Shown here: piece after piece, positions 16,475 through 24,633 of the stretch
Position numbering within the stretch: the stretch's first letter is position 1
Layout: each line of letters begins with the position of its first letter
Assembly (NCBI GenBank): GCA_019637795.1
Contig: JAHBUY010000004.1
Span: 496,001 to 560,000 of the forward strand
Reading direction: 5' to 3'
Source: a bacterium
Lineage (GTDB): Bacteria > Desulfobacterota > Binatia > HRBIN30 > CADEER01
DNA length: 64,000 nt
Translations under genes and position numbers: made by a program
Notes under the pieces: model-generated
What the model was told of the DNA's origin: nothing
The model's database searches: none
The model's input: the letters and a program-made list of their open reading frames with translations, nothing else

Positions 16475-16640
16475 TACTTCCTAAAGGGCCGGAGGATCCG
16501 CGAGATCGCCCGCGAGTGGCGGATCGCGCGCAATGCCGTGCGCAAGGTCGTGAGCACGGGGACGACACGGAGCACGTACGATCGCGAGGTCCAGCCAAGG
16601 TCGATTTGGACGCCGATACCCCCGCTCACGGGGTCAATTC
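16475..16640 (+). pseudogene. IS21 istA N-terminal remnant
   Basis: One plus-strand frame reads EYFLKGRRIREIAREWRIA and then RNAVRKVV ... YDREVQPR. This matches the N-terminal helix-turn-helix of IstA transposases (IREIARELGISRNTVRK type, with the YERxVQPRP piece). No start and no catalytic domain follow, so this is a decayed fragment. It shows an earlier insertion in the island. Confidence 0.6.
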
Positions 16641-16684
16641 TCGACGCCGAATCACACACCAAACTGCGCGCGGCGGTAGAGATT

Positions 16685-16702
16685 GGCTACAGTTGGGCTA
16701 CA
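16685..16702. repeat. ggctacagtt direct-repeat pair, right copy
   Basis: ggctacagttgggctaca, the partner of 15676-15694, lies 67 bp from the tRNA-proximal att site. This is the expected place for integrase arm-type repeats, although no integrase gene remains in the island. Confidence 0.45.
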
Positions 16703-16768
16703 AACGCCCGGAAGCACCGTTTCCCGGGTCCGGCGGGAAGCCGCCTAAATCACCGCCGCCATTGGACA

Positions 16769-16817
16769 TCCGGAATGGTCGCACCTGGACTCGAACCAGG
16801 GACCTCCTGCATGTGAG
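16769..16817. repeat. tRNA-proximal att-like site (49 bp)
   Basis: This is identical to 14411-14459 over all 49 bases, and the flanking bases differ on both sides. It covers the tRNA-Val 3' half, from the anticodon loop on, and 7 bases beyond the discriminator. The island between the two copies is 2,309 bp. Confidence 0.9.
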
Positions 16818-16849
16818 GCAGGCGCTCTAACCAACTGAGCTATGCGACC
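16776..16849 (-). tRNA. tRNA-Val (anticodon CAC)
   Basis: A complete 74-nt cloverleaf on the minus strand. The acceptor stem GGTCGCA/TGCGACC pairs perfectly and is followed by discriminator A. The D arm is GCTCAGTTGGTTAGAGC. The anticodon stem CCTGC/GCAGG encloses loop CTCACAT with CAC at 34-36. The T arm is CCTGG-TTCGAGT-CCAGG. CCA is not encoded. The anticodon reads GUG valine codons. Its 3' half is the integration target of the adjacent island and was restored by the insertion. Confidence 0.96.
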
Positions 16850-16937
16850 GGACCGGGGGAGTCGAGAACCTCCGCCGCTACCACGCAGTGCTGGGCGAGG
16901 CAAGGTCGGGGCGCGCTCGTGACGGGTCGGGGGGACA

Positions 16938-19900
16938 TCAGGCGGCGGTTTGGCAGCCGAGGAGAGCGCGGCGGACGGCGGCGAGGAGCTCGTCGATGGT
17001 GACCCGGCCATCGCCGTCGGCGTCGGCGCTGCGGCACGAAGCGAGCGGGCCGGCGCCGAGCGCGGCGCGCAGCGCCAGGGTCAGCTCGTCGATCGAGACG
17101 ACACCGTCGCGGTCGCAGTCGCCGACACACGGGGGCGCGACCTCGATCGTCGCGCCGGCGAAGGCGCGGCCGCCTCGGCCGTCGGCGGCGGAGACGATGA
17201 CGCGCGCACTCCCGGGCGTGACGGGAGTCAGCGTGAGGTGGCCGGCGGCGACCGTGGCCTGCAGCGCATCGCCGGCCACCGCGGCGCGGAAGACCAACGC
17301 GTCGCCGTCGGGGTCGCTGAACGTCGCGCCCAGGTCGATGGTGAGCGGTGATCCGCCGAGCTCGATCGGCAACGGCACGACGACGCTCGGCGCCCGGTTG
17401 GCCGTATCGCCGTCCGCGTCGTCGGCGTCGATCCAGCCGTCGAGGTCGTTGTCCATTCCGTCCTCGTCGGGATCGCCGCCCACGACCAACACCTCGGCGG
17501 GGCGGCTGGTGTCGCCGCGCGCGTCGCTGACGGTGAGCCGGACGCGGTAGGGGCCGACCCGATCGACGAAGAGCTGCGGCGTCCAGGTCTCCGCGCCGGC
17601 GAGCCACCAGGCGCTGCCGGCCGGCGCCGATACCAGCTCCCAGCGCGGCGACAGCCGATCGCCGTCGGCGTCGCAGCTCCCGCGGCCGTCGAGACGCACC
17701 ACCTGCGGCGGCGCGACCGTGCGCTCCTCGCCGGGATCGGCGGCCGGACGCGAATGGTCGGTGTCGGCCCGCAGCACGATGCGCCGCTCGCGCCCCAGCA
17801 GCAGGCGCGTTTCCTCGCCGCGCTGCGAGAGCGCGCAGGCTCCGTCGGCGGCGTGCGGCACGAACGGCAGTCCGCGCACGACGACGAGCGGGTCCGCGCA
17901 GTCGGCGATCACTTCGACGCGGCCGGGGGACAGCGCCGTGAGACCGAGATCGCCGCGATCGTCGCAGGCCAGCGCCGCCCCGCCATCGTAGGCGAGCCGC
18001 CGCGCGCCCGCGCTCCAGGCCAGGCGCAGCCCCCCGTCACCGGCCACGTCGAGCAGCACGACGTCGCCGTCCGTGCGCAGGGCGTGGTCGCCGTCGGGCG
18101 GGAACAACGCGAGCTCCGAGCCGTCGGCCGACCGGGTCGCCGCGACGACGCGCCGGTCGCTCGCATCATCGCGCAGCGTCAGACCGGCGCCGTTCGCCAC
18201 CGACAGCGAGGCGAGCTGCGGCGGCGCGCTGCCGCCGGGCGACGGATACGCGATCTCGACGCCGCGCACCGCGGCGCCGGTGGCGCTGGCGCGGAGCACG
18301 GTGTGCGTGCGACGCGCCCCGTTCGCCTCCTCGTGCGGGCCGCTGGTGGTGTCGAGCGCCGGCGCGCCGGCATCGAACGCGAAGCCGACATCCAGACTGG
18401 CTCCCGGGCGCGTCCAGCGCCCGCCGGTGGCCGTGGCGGCGAACTCGCCGCCGCTGTCGCCGCCGCCGTTGCCGTGCAGAAGCCAGGTGTAGGTACGCGG
18501 CGCCGGCGCCGTCACCGCGTCGGCGAAGACCAGGTACCGGTCGGCCCCGAAGAACACATGCCGATCGATCAGCGCGCTGGCGGCGGCCGGCTGACCGTAG
18601 CGCGCCGTCACGCGCGCGGCGTCGAGCCCATCGGTGTCGAGGGTCCGCGAGAGCGTCGCCTGTCCGTCGGCCGGCGGCCGGCCGAACGGGGCGTTGAGCC
18701 ACTGGGTCGACGCGGCGAGGTAGTCGACCGGACCGGCTCCGTCGACCAGAATCACGTTGTGGTCCTGCGGCTTGGCGACCAGGCCGCGGTCGGTGAAGGA
18801 GAAGTAGCCGGGATCGAGCGCCAGGCGCTCGCCGTAGGCGTGGAGGAGGAACGATCCCGGCTCGGCATGCTCGTGCGACTCCGGGGCGAGGCCGCGGCCG
18901 TCGCGATCGCGCCCGAACTCCGACGCCGTGTCGTGCTCGGCCTGGACGATCGCCACCACCGCGCTCGCCAGCCAGTCGCTGCGGAAGATCGCGTTGCCGC
19001 CCTCGACGTAGAACGCCGTCGGCGAGCCCGCCGGCGGCGCCGGCGTCAGGTGCGCGTCGTCGTAGGTGACGATCGCGTCGGGCGCCAGCGTGACGTTGCC
19101 GTCGCTGTCGAAGGGCGCCGGACAGTTCGCCCAGCGCCACGCGGCGGCCGCCGCGTCGACGCTGGGCGCCGCGCCGAAGTAGTAGCAGCGATACGGGTTG
19201 CCGTCGTCCACGGGCGCGAGCGAACCGTCGGGCAGCGTCATGTCGAGCGCCCAGCGCAGGCTGCGCGCCAGCAGCGGATGACGCCAGTAGCTCGGCACCT
19301 CGATGCCCTCGACCAACCAGCTCCCGCCGTCGACCAGTCGGTCCCAGGCACGCCAGAACGGCAGCAGGTTCTGCGAGGCATAGCGGAAGTAGAACGGCCC
19401 CTCGGCATAGGCGCCGTCGCCCGTCACCAGGCCGTAGCGCATGATGAGATCGGCCTGGTCGAGCCCGTAGGCCAGCCATCGCGCGGCATCGCGCACCTGC
19501 CTCGGATCGCCGCCGGGCGGGGCGGCATACTCCGCCACGGCAAGGGCAGCGATCACCAGCGCGGCGCCGCTCTTGGCCCGGTGGTTGTTCTGGTGCAGCA
19601 GCGCGAAGTTGTTCGCCGTCTCGGGATGCGCGAAGTTCTCGTAGAGCTCGGAGGCCAGATCGGCGATCCGTTCCTCGATCAACGGCGCCGCGGCACCAAA
19701 ATCGTACCCGGCGCCGAGCAGGAGATCGTACGCCGTCGCGTACTGCAGCAGCTCCTCCGACGTGCTGATGTCGCGATCCCAGCCGCCGAGGGGCGGCGGC
19801 ACCGCCAAGCGGGAGCGGTTGTACATCGCGGCCAGCAGCTCGTGGGCGCGCTGGCCGACCGCCCGCCGGTCCGCGACGGTCGCGAAGGGCCGGACCTGCC

Positions 19901-20246
19901 CAGCCGCCAGCGTGCGATCGATCGCGTAGAGAAACGCCAGGCTCTTGGCGGCGCGCGCCTTGAGACGCTCGGAGCCGATGGCGTGGTCGTCGAGCGCCAC
20001 CCCGTCCGCATCGCGGCTGCGGCGCACCACCTCGCGCAGCAGGGTCGCGTACGGCTCGCGGTCGAGACGCGCCTGGATGACCGGCAGATCCGCGGCCCGG
20101 AAGAGGATGCGCGGCCGCGTCAGGTCGACGCCGGGCGGCAGCCACGACGCCGCGGCCGGCGGCGTCGGCCGGACGCCCATCCCCGCCGTCGCCACCACCA
20201 ACGCCAGCCACAGGGCCTGGCCGACACGCCGCCGCCGTCCCGCCAT
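16938..20246 (-). CDS. Large secreted heparinase II/III-like protein with C-terminal EF-hand module
   Basis: A protein of 1,102 residues. It has a signal peptide (about 1-33), then an alpha/alpha-toroid region (RILFRAADLPVIQARL, the Alginate_lyase/heparinase N-terminal style). A heparinase II/III-like beta domain follows (HEHAEPGSFLLHAYGERLALDPGYFSF, DRHVFFGADRYLVFAD). Next are Ig-like repeats with Asp-rich calcium sites (DPDEDGMDNDLDGWIDADDADGD). The last ~62 residues are a module with two EF-hands and four Cys (CVGDCDRDG ... DADGDGRVTIDE ... GC). It probably cleaves uronic-acid polysaccharides outside the cell; substrate and catalytic residues are not established. ATG at 20246 leads straight into the signal peptide. 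Confidence 0.8.
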   Translation of the reverse strand: MAGRRRRVGQALWLALVVATAGMGVRPTPPAAASWLPPGVDLTRPRILFRAADLPVIQARLDREPYATLLREVVRRSRDADGVALDDHAIGSERLKARAAKSLAFLYAIDRTLAAGQVRPFATVADRRAVGQRAHELLAAMYNRSRLAVPPPLGGWDRDISTSEELLQYATAYDLLLGAGYDFGAAAPLIEERIADLASELYENFAHPETANNFALLHQNNHRAKSGAALVIAALAVAEYAAPPGGDPRQVRDAARWLAYGLDQADLIMRYGLVTGDGAYAEGPFYFRYASQNLLPFWRAWDRLVDGGSWLVEGIEVPSYWRHPLLARSLRWALDMTLPDGSLAPVDDGNPYRCYYFGAAPSVDAAAAAWRWANCPAPFDSDGNVTLAPDAIVTYDDAHLTPAPPAGSPTAFYVEGGNAIFRSDWLASAVVAIVQAEHDTASEFGRDRDGRGLAPESHEHAEPGSFLLHAYGERLALDPGYFSFTDRGLVAKPQDHNVILVDGAGPVDYLAASTQWLNAPFGRPPADGQATLSRTLDTDGLDAARVTARYGQPAAASALIDRHVFFGADRYLVFADAVTAPAPRTYTWLLHGNGGGDSGGEFAATATGGRWTRPGASLDVGFAFDAGAPALDTTSGPHEEANGARRTHTVLRASATGAAVRGVEIAYPSPGGSAPPQLASLSVANGAGLTLRDDASDRRVVAATRSADGSELALFPPDGDHALRTDGDVVLLDVAGDGGLRLAWSAGARRLAYDGGAALACDDRGDLGLTALSPGRVEVIADCADPLVVVRGLPFVPHAADGACALSQRGEETRLLLGRERRIVLRADTDHSRPAADPGEERTVAPPQVVRLDGRGSCDADGDRLSPRWELVSAPAGSAWWLAGAETWTPQLFVDRVGPYRVRLTVSDARGDTSRPAEVLVVGGDPDEDGMDNDLDGWIDADDADGDTANRAPSVVVPLPIELGGSPLTIDLGATFSDPDGDALVFRAAVAGDALQATVAAGHLTLTPVTPGSARVIVSAADGRGGRAFAGATIEVAPPCVGDCDRDGVVSIDELTLALRAALGAGPLASCRSADADGDGRVTIDELLAAVRRALLGCQTAA

Positions 20247-20360
20247 GCGCTCGACCTATCGCGGGGTACGCGGCGTTGCCAGCGCGCGAACGACAATCTT
20301 GACGCACCGCATTGCATTCATGACGCAGTGTGTTAGCGAAGAGGCAGAGGAGGGACTGCG

Positions 20361-20840
20361 ATGGCCAGCAAGCGAACGACGAAGCGCGGCACGGTGCTGA
20401 CGGCGCTGCCCAAGGGCGTGCGCCGGGTGCAGGCGGAGGCCGAGAAGGCGCTCCACGAGGGCTACAAGGCGACGCTGGGCATGTTGCCGCCGGGCCCGCG
20501 CAAGGCGGTGCGGGACCTGGGCAGCCAGCTCGACGAGGCCGCCAGCGAGCTGCGGGCGCGCGGCCGCAAGGCGCTGCGCGGCGTCGAGCGGCGCCGCGAG
20601 GCCGTCGTCGATCGCGTCGAAGCGGTGGTCGCCCGCGCCGAGAAGCGCGGCGGTCGCGCCGTCCGCACGATCGAACGCGAGAGCGAGAAGTGGCTCGAGG
20701 CATTCGGGACAGGCGCCCGGCGCATGGTGCGGGCGGTGGCCGGGCGGCTCGACGTCGCCTCCGCCCACGACGTCGCCCTGCTGAACAAGCGGGTGGCCCT
20801 CTTGGAGCGCAAGCTCACCTCGCGCACGCGCGCCGCCTGA
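20361..20840 (+). CDS. Phasin-like polyhydroxyalkanoate granule-associated protein
   Basis: A 159-residue, highly charged, Ala/Arg/Glu-rich helical protein. The C-terminal piece VASAHDVALLNKRVALLERKL is typical of phasin-like PhaF/PhaI relatives and forms a short coiled coil. Phasins coat carbon-storage granules. A strong ribosome site (agaggaggga) lies before ATG 20361. No PHA synthase gene is in the window, but a wax-ester synthase is (58972-60498), so a lipid-granule role is also possible. It is divergent from the heparinase-like gene. Confidence 0.65.
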   Translation: MASKRTTKRGTVLTALPKGVRRVQAEAEKALHEGYKATLGMLPPGPRKAVRDLGSQLDEAASELRARGRKALRGVERRREAVVDRVEAVVARAEKRGGRAVRTIERESEKWLEAFGTGARRMVRAVAGRLDVASAHDVALLNKRVALLERKLTSRTRAA

Positions 20841-20920
20841 GGCGCGCCGACAAGCCCCCCCAGGGCGAACCTCCCTCCCCGCGCCGGCGCGCCACCGGGC
20901 GCCGCCGGGGAGGGAGCCCT

Positions 20921-21010
20921 CGGCGCGCGGCAGCGAGCTGCGGACCGCGGCGGGACGTCGCGGGGCGGTGGTGAGATGAGTCGCCGTCCGCAGCTCGCTG
21001 CCGCGCGCCG
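20921..21010. repeat. 25-bp perfect inverted repeat with 40-nt loop
   Basis: 20921-20945 and 20986-21010 are exact reverse complements (arm cggcgcgcggcagcgagctg plus five bases). It lies between the phasin-like gene and the membrane/TPR gene. The stem is very GC-rich but has no T tract on either strand, so it is not a standard intrinsic terminator. It may be a REP-type repeat or a bidirectional RNA-stabilising hairpin. Confidence 0.85.
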
Positions 21011-21065
21011 GTGATCGAATTCGCGCTTGTTCGATCGCCGGCGCGGCATAAGCTGCGCGGCGACG

Positions 21066-22865
21066 ATGGGTGGACGTGCTTCAGTCATTGCCGGCGCGCA
21101 CCCGGCGCGGGTGGCGTGGCTCTGGACCCCGGCCGTCGACCTCCTGATCGGCTGCGGCGGCTGGTCGTTGCCGCTGCTCGCGGTCACCGGCTGGGCCGCC
21201 GGCGGCAACGCGCTCGATGTCGCCTTCGCCTTCTCGTTGCTCACCCTGGTCTGCAATCACCCGCACTACATGGCGACCGTGCGTCGCGCCTGGGCGAATC
21301 CCGGGCGACGGGCGGCGTACCGGCGCTACACGGTTCATCTGGGGCTGGCCCTGGGGGCGACGGCGCTCGCCCTCTGGCGCTGGCCGGCGCTCATCCCCGC
21401 GGTCTTCACGCTCTACCTGGTGTGGAGCCCCTGGCATTACACCGGCCAGAACTTCGGCCTGTTGATGCTGTTCACGCGCCGCGCCGGCGTCGCGCCGGAG
21501 CGCCGCCTCCTGCGCATCGCCTTCACGGCCTCATACGCGGTCTGGCTGCTGACCGTGCAGTCGCGAGCGAGCAGCGACCCGTACATCTGGTCGCTCGACC
21601 TGCCGGCGGCGGCGCTCGATCCAATCGCCCTCGCGCTCGCCCTGGTGTCGCTGGTCACCGGCAGCCTCGCGCTCGGGCGCATGGGCGAACGCGGCGGCTG
21701 GCGCGCCATCCTGCCGCCCGCCGTGCTGCTGTCGTCGCAGACCCTGTGGTTCATCGCCCCCTGGCTGCTGCAGGTGGCGGGCGGCCGCGGCGTGTCCCCC
21801 CTCTACTACAGCAGCGGCGCGCTCGCGTTCATGCACTGCGCGCAGTACCTGTGGCTGACCACCTGGGTGGAGCGGCGCGAGACCGCCGCCGGCGCCTGGC
21901 GGCCGTGGCGGGTGGGGACGGCGCTGGTGCTGGGCGGCATCGCCCTCTTCTCCGCCGGCCCGTGGATCGCCAGCGGCCTCTTCGGCGCCGACCTCCGCGA
22001 GAGCACGCTCATCGTCATCGCGCTCGTGAATCTGCACCACTTCGTGCTCGACGGCGCGCTGTGGAAGCTGCGCGACCCGGCCACCGCCGCCGTCCTGCTC
22101 GATCCGCCGCCGCCGCCGCTGCCCGCGCCGCCGCGATCCGCACGTCCGGCGCTGGCCGCGGCGCTGGCAATGACGCTGCTCGGACTCGCCGCGCTCGACG
22201 CCCTGCAGCAGGCGCTCACCCGCGAGGGCGCCGATCCCGCGCGCCTCGACCTCGCGGAACGTCTGGCGCCGCGCGACAGCCGGGTCGCCGTGCGGCGGGC
22301 CGAGTGGCTCGCCGAGCACGCCGAGCCGGAGCGGGCCATGCAGGCGCTCGCGCCGTGGCTCGAACCGCGCGCCGCCAATGCCGCCGCCCTCCGTCTCCAT
22401 GGATCGCTGCTGGTCGCCGCGGGGCGCTACGACGACGCCCTGGCGCACCTGCGAACGGTGCGCGAGCGGGTCGGCCTGGATGCCCCGGGGCTCGTCAACG
22501 CGGGCGTGCTGCTGGCCCGCGCCGGCGCCACCGACGAGGCGGAGATCGCGCTGCGCGACGCGGTGCGGATCGATCCCGGACTCACCGCGGCGCACCTCAA
22601 CCTCGCCGGCCTGTGCCTGCAACGCGGCGACGCCCGCTGCGCCCTGGCGCACTACGGCGCCTACCTGAACGCGCCGGACACGACGCGCAACCGCGATTTC
22701 GCGATCGCCGCCATCAACGCGGCGGGCGCCGCCCGCCTGGCGCAGCAGCCGGCGCTCGCCACCCGGCTGCTCGAGGACGCGGCGGCGCTCGCCGAGCGCC
22801 TCGGCGACCACGGGGTGCGCGACCTCGCCCAGCAGCAGCTCGCGCAGGCGCCGGCGCGAGACTAG
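21066..22865 (+). CDS. Multi-pass membrane protein with conserved His motifs and C-terminal TPRs
   Basis: A 599-residue protein. Residues up to about 310 form roughly nine hydrophobic segments carrying histidine pairs next to membrane ends: NHPHYMATV, SPWHYTGQNFG, FMHCAQYLWL, NLHHFVLDGALWKLRD. After a Pro-rich linker and one more hydrophobic helix, the rest is TPR repeats (ALRLHGSLLVAAGRYDDALAHL, AAHLNLAGLCLQRGDARCAL). Clustered membrane His residues suggest a metal-dependent membrane enzyme, in the manner of Brp/Blh oxygenases or fatty-acid desaturases, but no family is certain. ATG at 21066 is preferred to TTG 21027, which would add unconserved residues. Confidence 0.65.
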   Translation: MGGRASVIAGAHPARVAWLWTPAVDLLIGCGGWSLPLLAVTGWAAGGNALDVAFAFSLLTLVCNHPHYMATVRRAWANPGRRAAYRRYTVHLGLALGATALALWRWPALIPAVFTLYLVWSPWHYTGQNFGLLMLFTRRAGVAPERRLLRIAFTASYAVWLLTVQSRASSDPYIWSLDLPAAALDPIALALALVSLVTGSLALGRMGERGGWRAILPPAVLLSSQTLWFIAPWLLQVAGGRGVSPLYYSSGALAFMHCAQYLWLTTWVERRETAAGAWRPWRVGTALVLGGIALFSAGPWIASGLFGADLRESTLIVIALVNLHHFVLDGALWKLRDPATAAVLLDPPPPPLPAPPRSARPALAAALAMTLLGLAALDALQQALTREGADPARLDLAERLAPRDSRVAVRRAEWLAEHAEPERAMQALAPWLEPRAANAAALRLHGSLLVAAGRYDDALAHLRTVRERVGLDAPGLVNAGVLLARAGATDEAEIALRDAVRIDPGLTAAHLNLAGLCLQRGDARCALAHYGAYLNAPDTTRNRDFAIAAINAAGAARLAQQPALATRLLEDAAALAERLGDHGVRDLAQQQLAQAPARD

Positions 22866-23025
22866 TGCACCGTCGTCCGAGATAGGCTCAAGCATCTTGT
22901 CGGCCCTCGACGTCCCTCGCAGCGTTACGCCTCCTTGGAATATTCCCGATATTCCTGCGTCGGGACGCCTTGCCAGGGGCGCCGATTGCTTGCCGAAATA
23001 GGCAACGAACTTCCAACTCGGGACA
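22866..23025. other. Intergenic stretch with lower GC and a small AT-rich palindrome
   Basis: The 160 bp between two convergent genes are visibly less GC-rich than the surroundings. They hold ggaatattcc followed by cgatattcc. No frame is convincing. The composition change suggests an inserted sequence or dispersed repeat; nothing in it resembles a T-tract terminator. Confidence 0.4.
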
Positions 23026-24633
23026 CTAGCTGCTCTCGCCGCGGACCCGGCGGCGGCGCCGCGGGGCGCCCCAGCCGCCGCCGCCCGGCGTGGAGACGCG
23101 GATGCGGTCGCCGGGCTGCACCGCCACCGCTCCCTTGGCCGGCAGGGCGCGGACCGCCGCGCCGCGCGCCAGCTCGTCGCGCCCGGCGGCACCCGCCGCG
23201 CCACCCGCACCCCCTGGCGGTCGGGCGCGCCGGCGCTCGCCGAGCAGCGTCACCTGCGCCGGGGCGAGGAACTCGAGCTCGCGCACGATGCCGTCGCCGC
23301 CGCGGTGGCGGCCGCGCCCGCCGGACCGGCGGCGGATCGCGTAGCGCACCACGCGCACCGGCAGCTCGGCCTCGAGCGCCTCGATCGGCGTGTTGAGCGT
23401 GTTCGTCATGTGCGTGTGCACCGCGTCGCAGCCCGCTCCGCGCGGCCCCGCGCCGGCGCCGCCGCCGATCGTCTCGTAGTAGGAGAACTGGCGCGCCGCC
23501 GGCGCGCCGCGAGGGCGCCAGGTGCCGCCGAAGGCGAGATTGTTCATCGTCCCGCCGCTGGCGGCGGGGATGCGCTGCGGCAACGCGCGCGCCAGGGCGG
23601 CGAAGAGGACGTCGACGATGCGCTGCGAGGTCTCGACGTTGCCGCCGGCGACCGCGGCCGGGAAGGTGGCGTTGACGATGCTACCCTCCGGCGCGCGCAC
23701 GGCGATCGGCCGCATGAAGCCGGCATTGGTCGGCACGTCGCGCGCGATCAGGGTGCGGAAGACGTAGTAGACCGCCGCCAGCGTGACCGCGTAATTGGCG
23801 TTCACCCCGCCGCGCACCTGGGCGCCCGAGCCGGCGAAGTCGACCAGCGCGCGGCCGCCGCCCAGGCGCACCGTGACGACGATCGGAATGTCGCGCGCCC
23901 CCAGCCCGTCGTCGTCGAGCCGGTCGCGAGCCCGCCACGTGCCGCGCGGCAACGCGCGCAGCGCCGCGCGCGTCACCCGCTCCGAGTACTCCTGCAACGC
24001 CGCCATGGCGCGGCGCGCGCCAGCGGCTCCCGTCCGGGTCACCAGCTCGCCGAGCCGCTCCGCCCCGACCCGCAGCGCCGCCACCTGTGCCAGCAGATCG
24101 CCGCGCCGCTCGGCGGCAACGCGCGCATTGGCCAGAAACAGCCGCAGCACGTCGTCGTCGATGGCGCCGGCGCGCGCCAGGTACACCGGCGGCAGGCGCA
24201 GCCCCTCCTGGTAGATTTCGGAGGCGAGCGGCATCGACCCGGGGCTCATGCCGCCGATGTCCGCGTGGTGCGCGCGGTTGGCGACGTAGCCCGCGCGGCG
24301 GCCGCGCACGTACACCGGGGCGACGACGGTGACGTCGGGCAGGTGCGTGCCGCCGGCATAGGGATCGTTCAGCACCACGACGTCGCCGTCGCGCATCGGC
24401 CGCTGCGCGATGGCGGCGCGCACCGACAGCGGCGTCGACCCGAGGTGCACCGGGATGTGCGCCGCCTGCGCCACCAGCGCGCCGGCGGCGTCGAACACCG
24501 CGCACGAGTAGTCGCGCCGCTCCTTGATGTTGGGCGAGAACGCGCTGCGGCAGAGGACCACCCCCATCTCCTCGGCGATGGCGGCGAGGCGATGATGGGC
24601 GATCTGCAGGTCGGCGGGGGACAGCGCGGTCAC
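23026..24633 (-). CDS. hyuB: Hydantoinase B / 5-oxoprolinase beta-subunit family protein
   Basis: A 535-residue HyuB-type subunit: [59 protein letters not shown], a central beta region, and the GGGGWGAP end. The family uses ATP with HyuA to open cyclic amides (N-methylhydantoin, 5-oxoproline) or, in relatives, to carboxylate acetone or acetophenone; which one cannot be told. GTG at 24633 overlaps the hyuA stop (GTGA), consistent with fixed subunit ratios. The C-terminus is Arg/Gly-rich ([11 protein letters not shown]) and slightly unusual for the family. Confidence 0.9.
   Translation of the reverse strand: MTALSPADLQIAHHRLAAIAEEMGVVLCRSAFSPNIKERRDYSCAVFDAAGALVAQAAHIPVHLGSTPLSVRAAIAQRPMRDGDVVVLNDPYAGGTHLPDVTVVAPVYVRGRRAGYVANRAHHADIGGMSPGSMPLASEIYQEGLRLPPVYLARAGAIDDDVLRLFLANARVAAERRGDLLAQVAALRVGAERLGELVTRTGAAGARRAMAALQEYSERVTRAALRALPRGTWRARDRLDDDGLGARDIPIVVTVRLGGGRALVDFAGSGAQVRGGVNANYAVTLAAVYYVFRTLIARDVPTNAGFMRPIAVRAPEGSIVNATFPAAVAGGNVETSQRIVDVLFAALARALPQRIPAASGGTMNNLAFGGTWRPRGAPAARQFSYYETIGGGAGAGPRGAGCDAVHTHMTNTLNTPIEALEAELPVRVVRYAIRRRSGGRGRHRGGDGIVRELEFLAPAQVTLLGERRRARPPGGAGGAAGAAGRDELARGAAVRALPAKGAVAVQPGDRIRVSTPGGGGWGAPRRRRRVRGESS

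Noticed and set aside
17754..20336. 860-codon plus-strand open frame opposite the heparinase-like gene
   Set aside because: Composition is that of an antisense shadow (Arg, Gly, His, Val) and no domain is visible; the minus strand has signal peptide and domains.
20921..21010. Standard intrinsic terminator
   Set aside because: Loop of about 40 nt and no T run on either strand.
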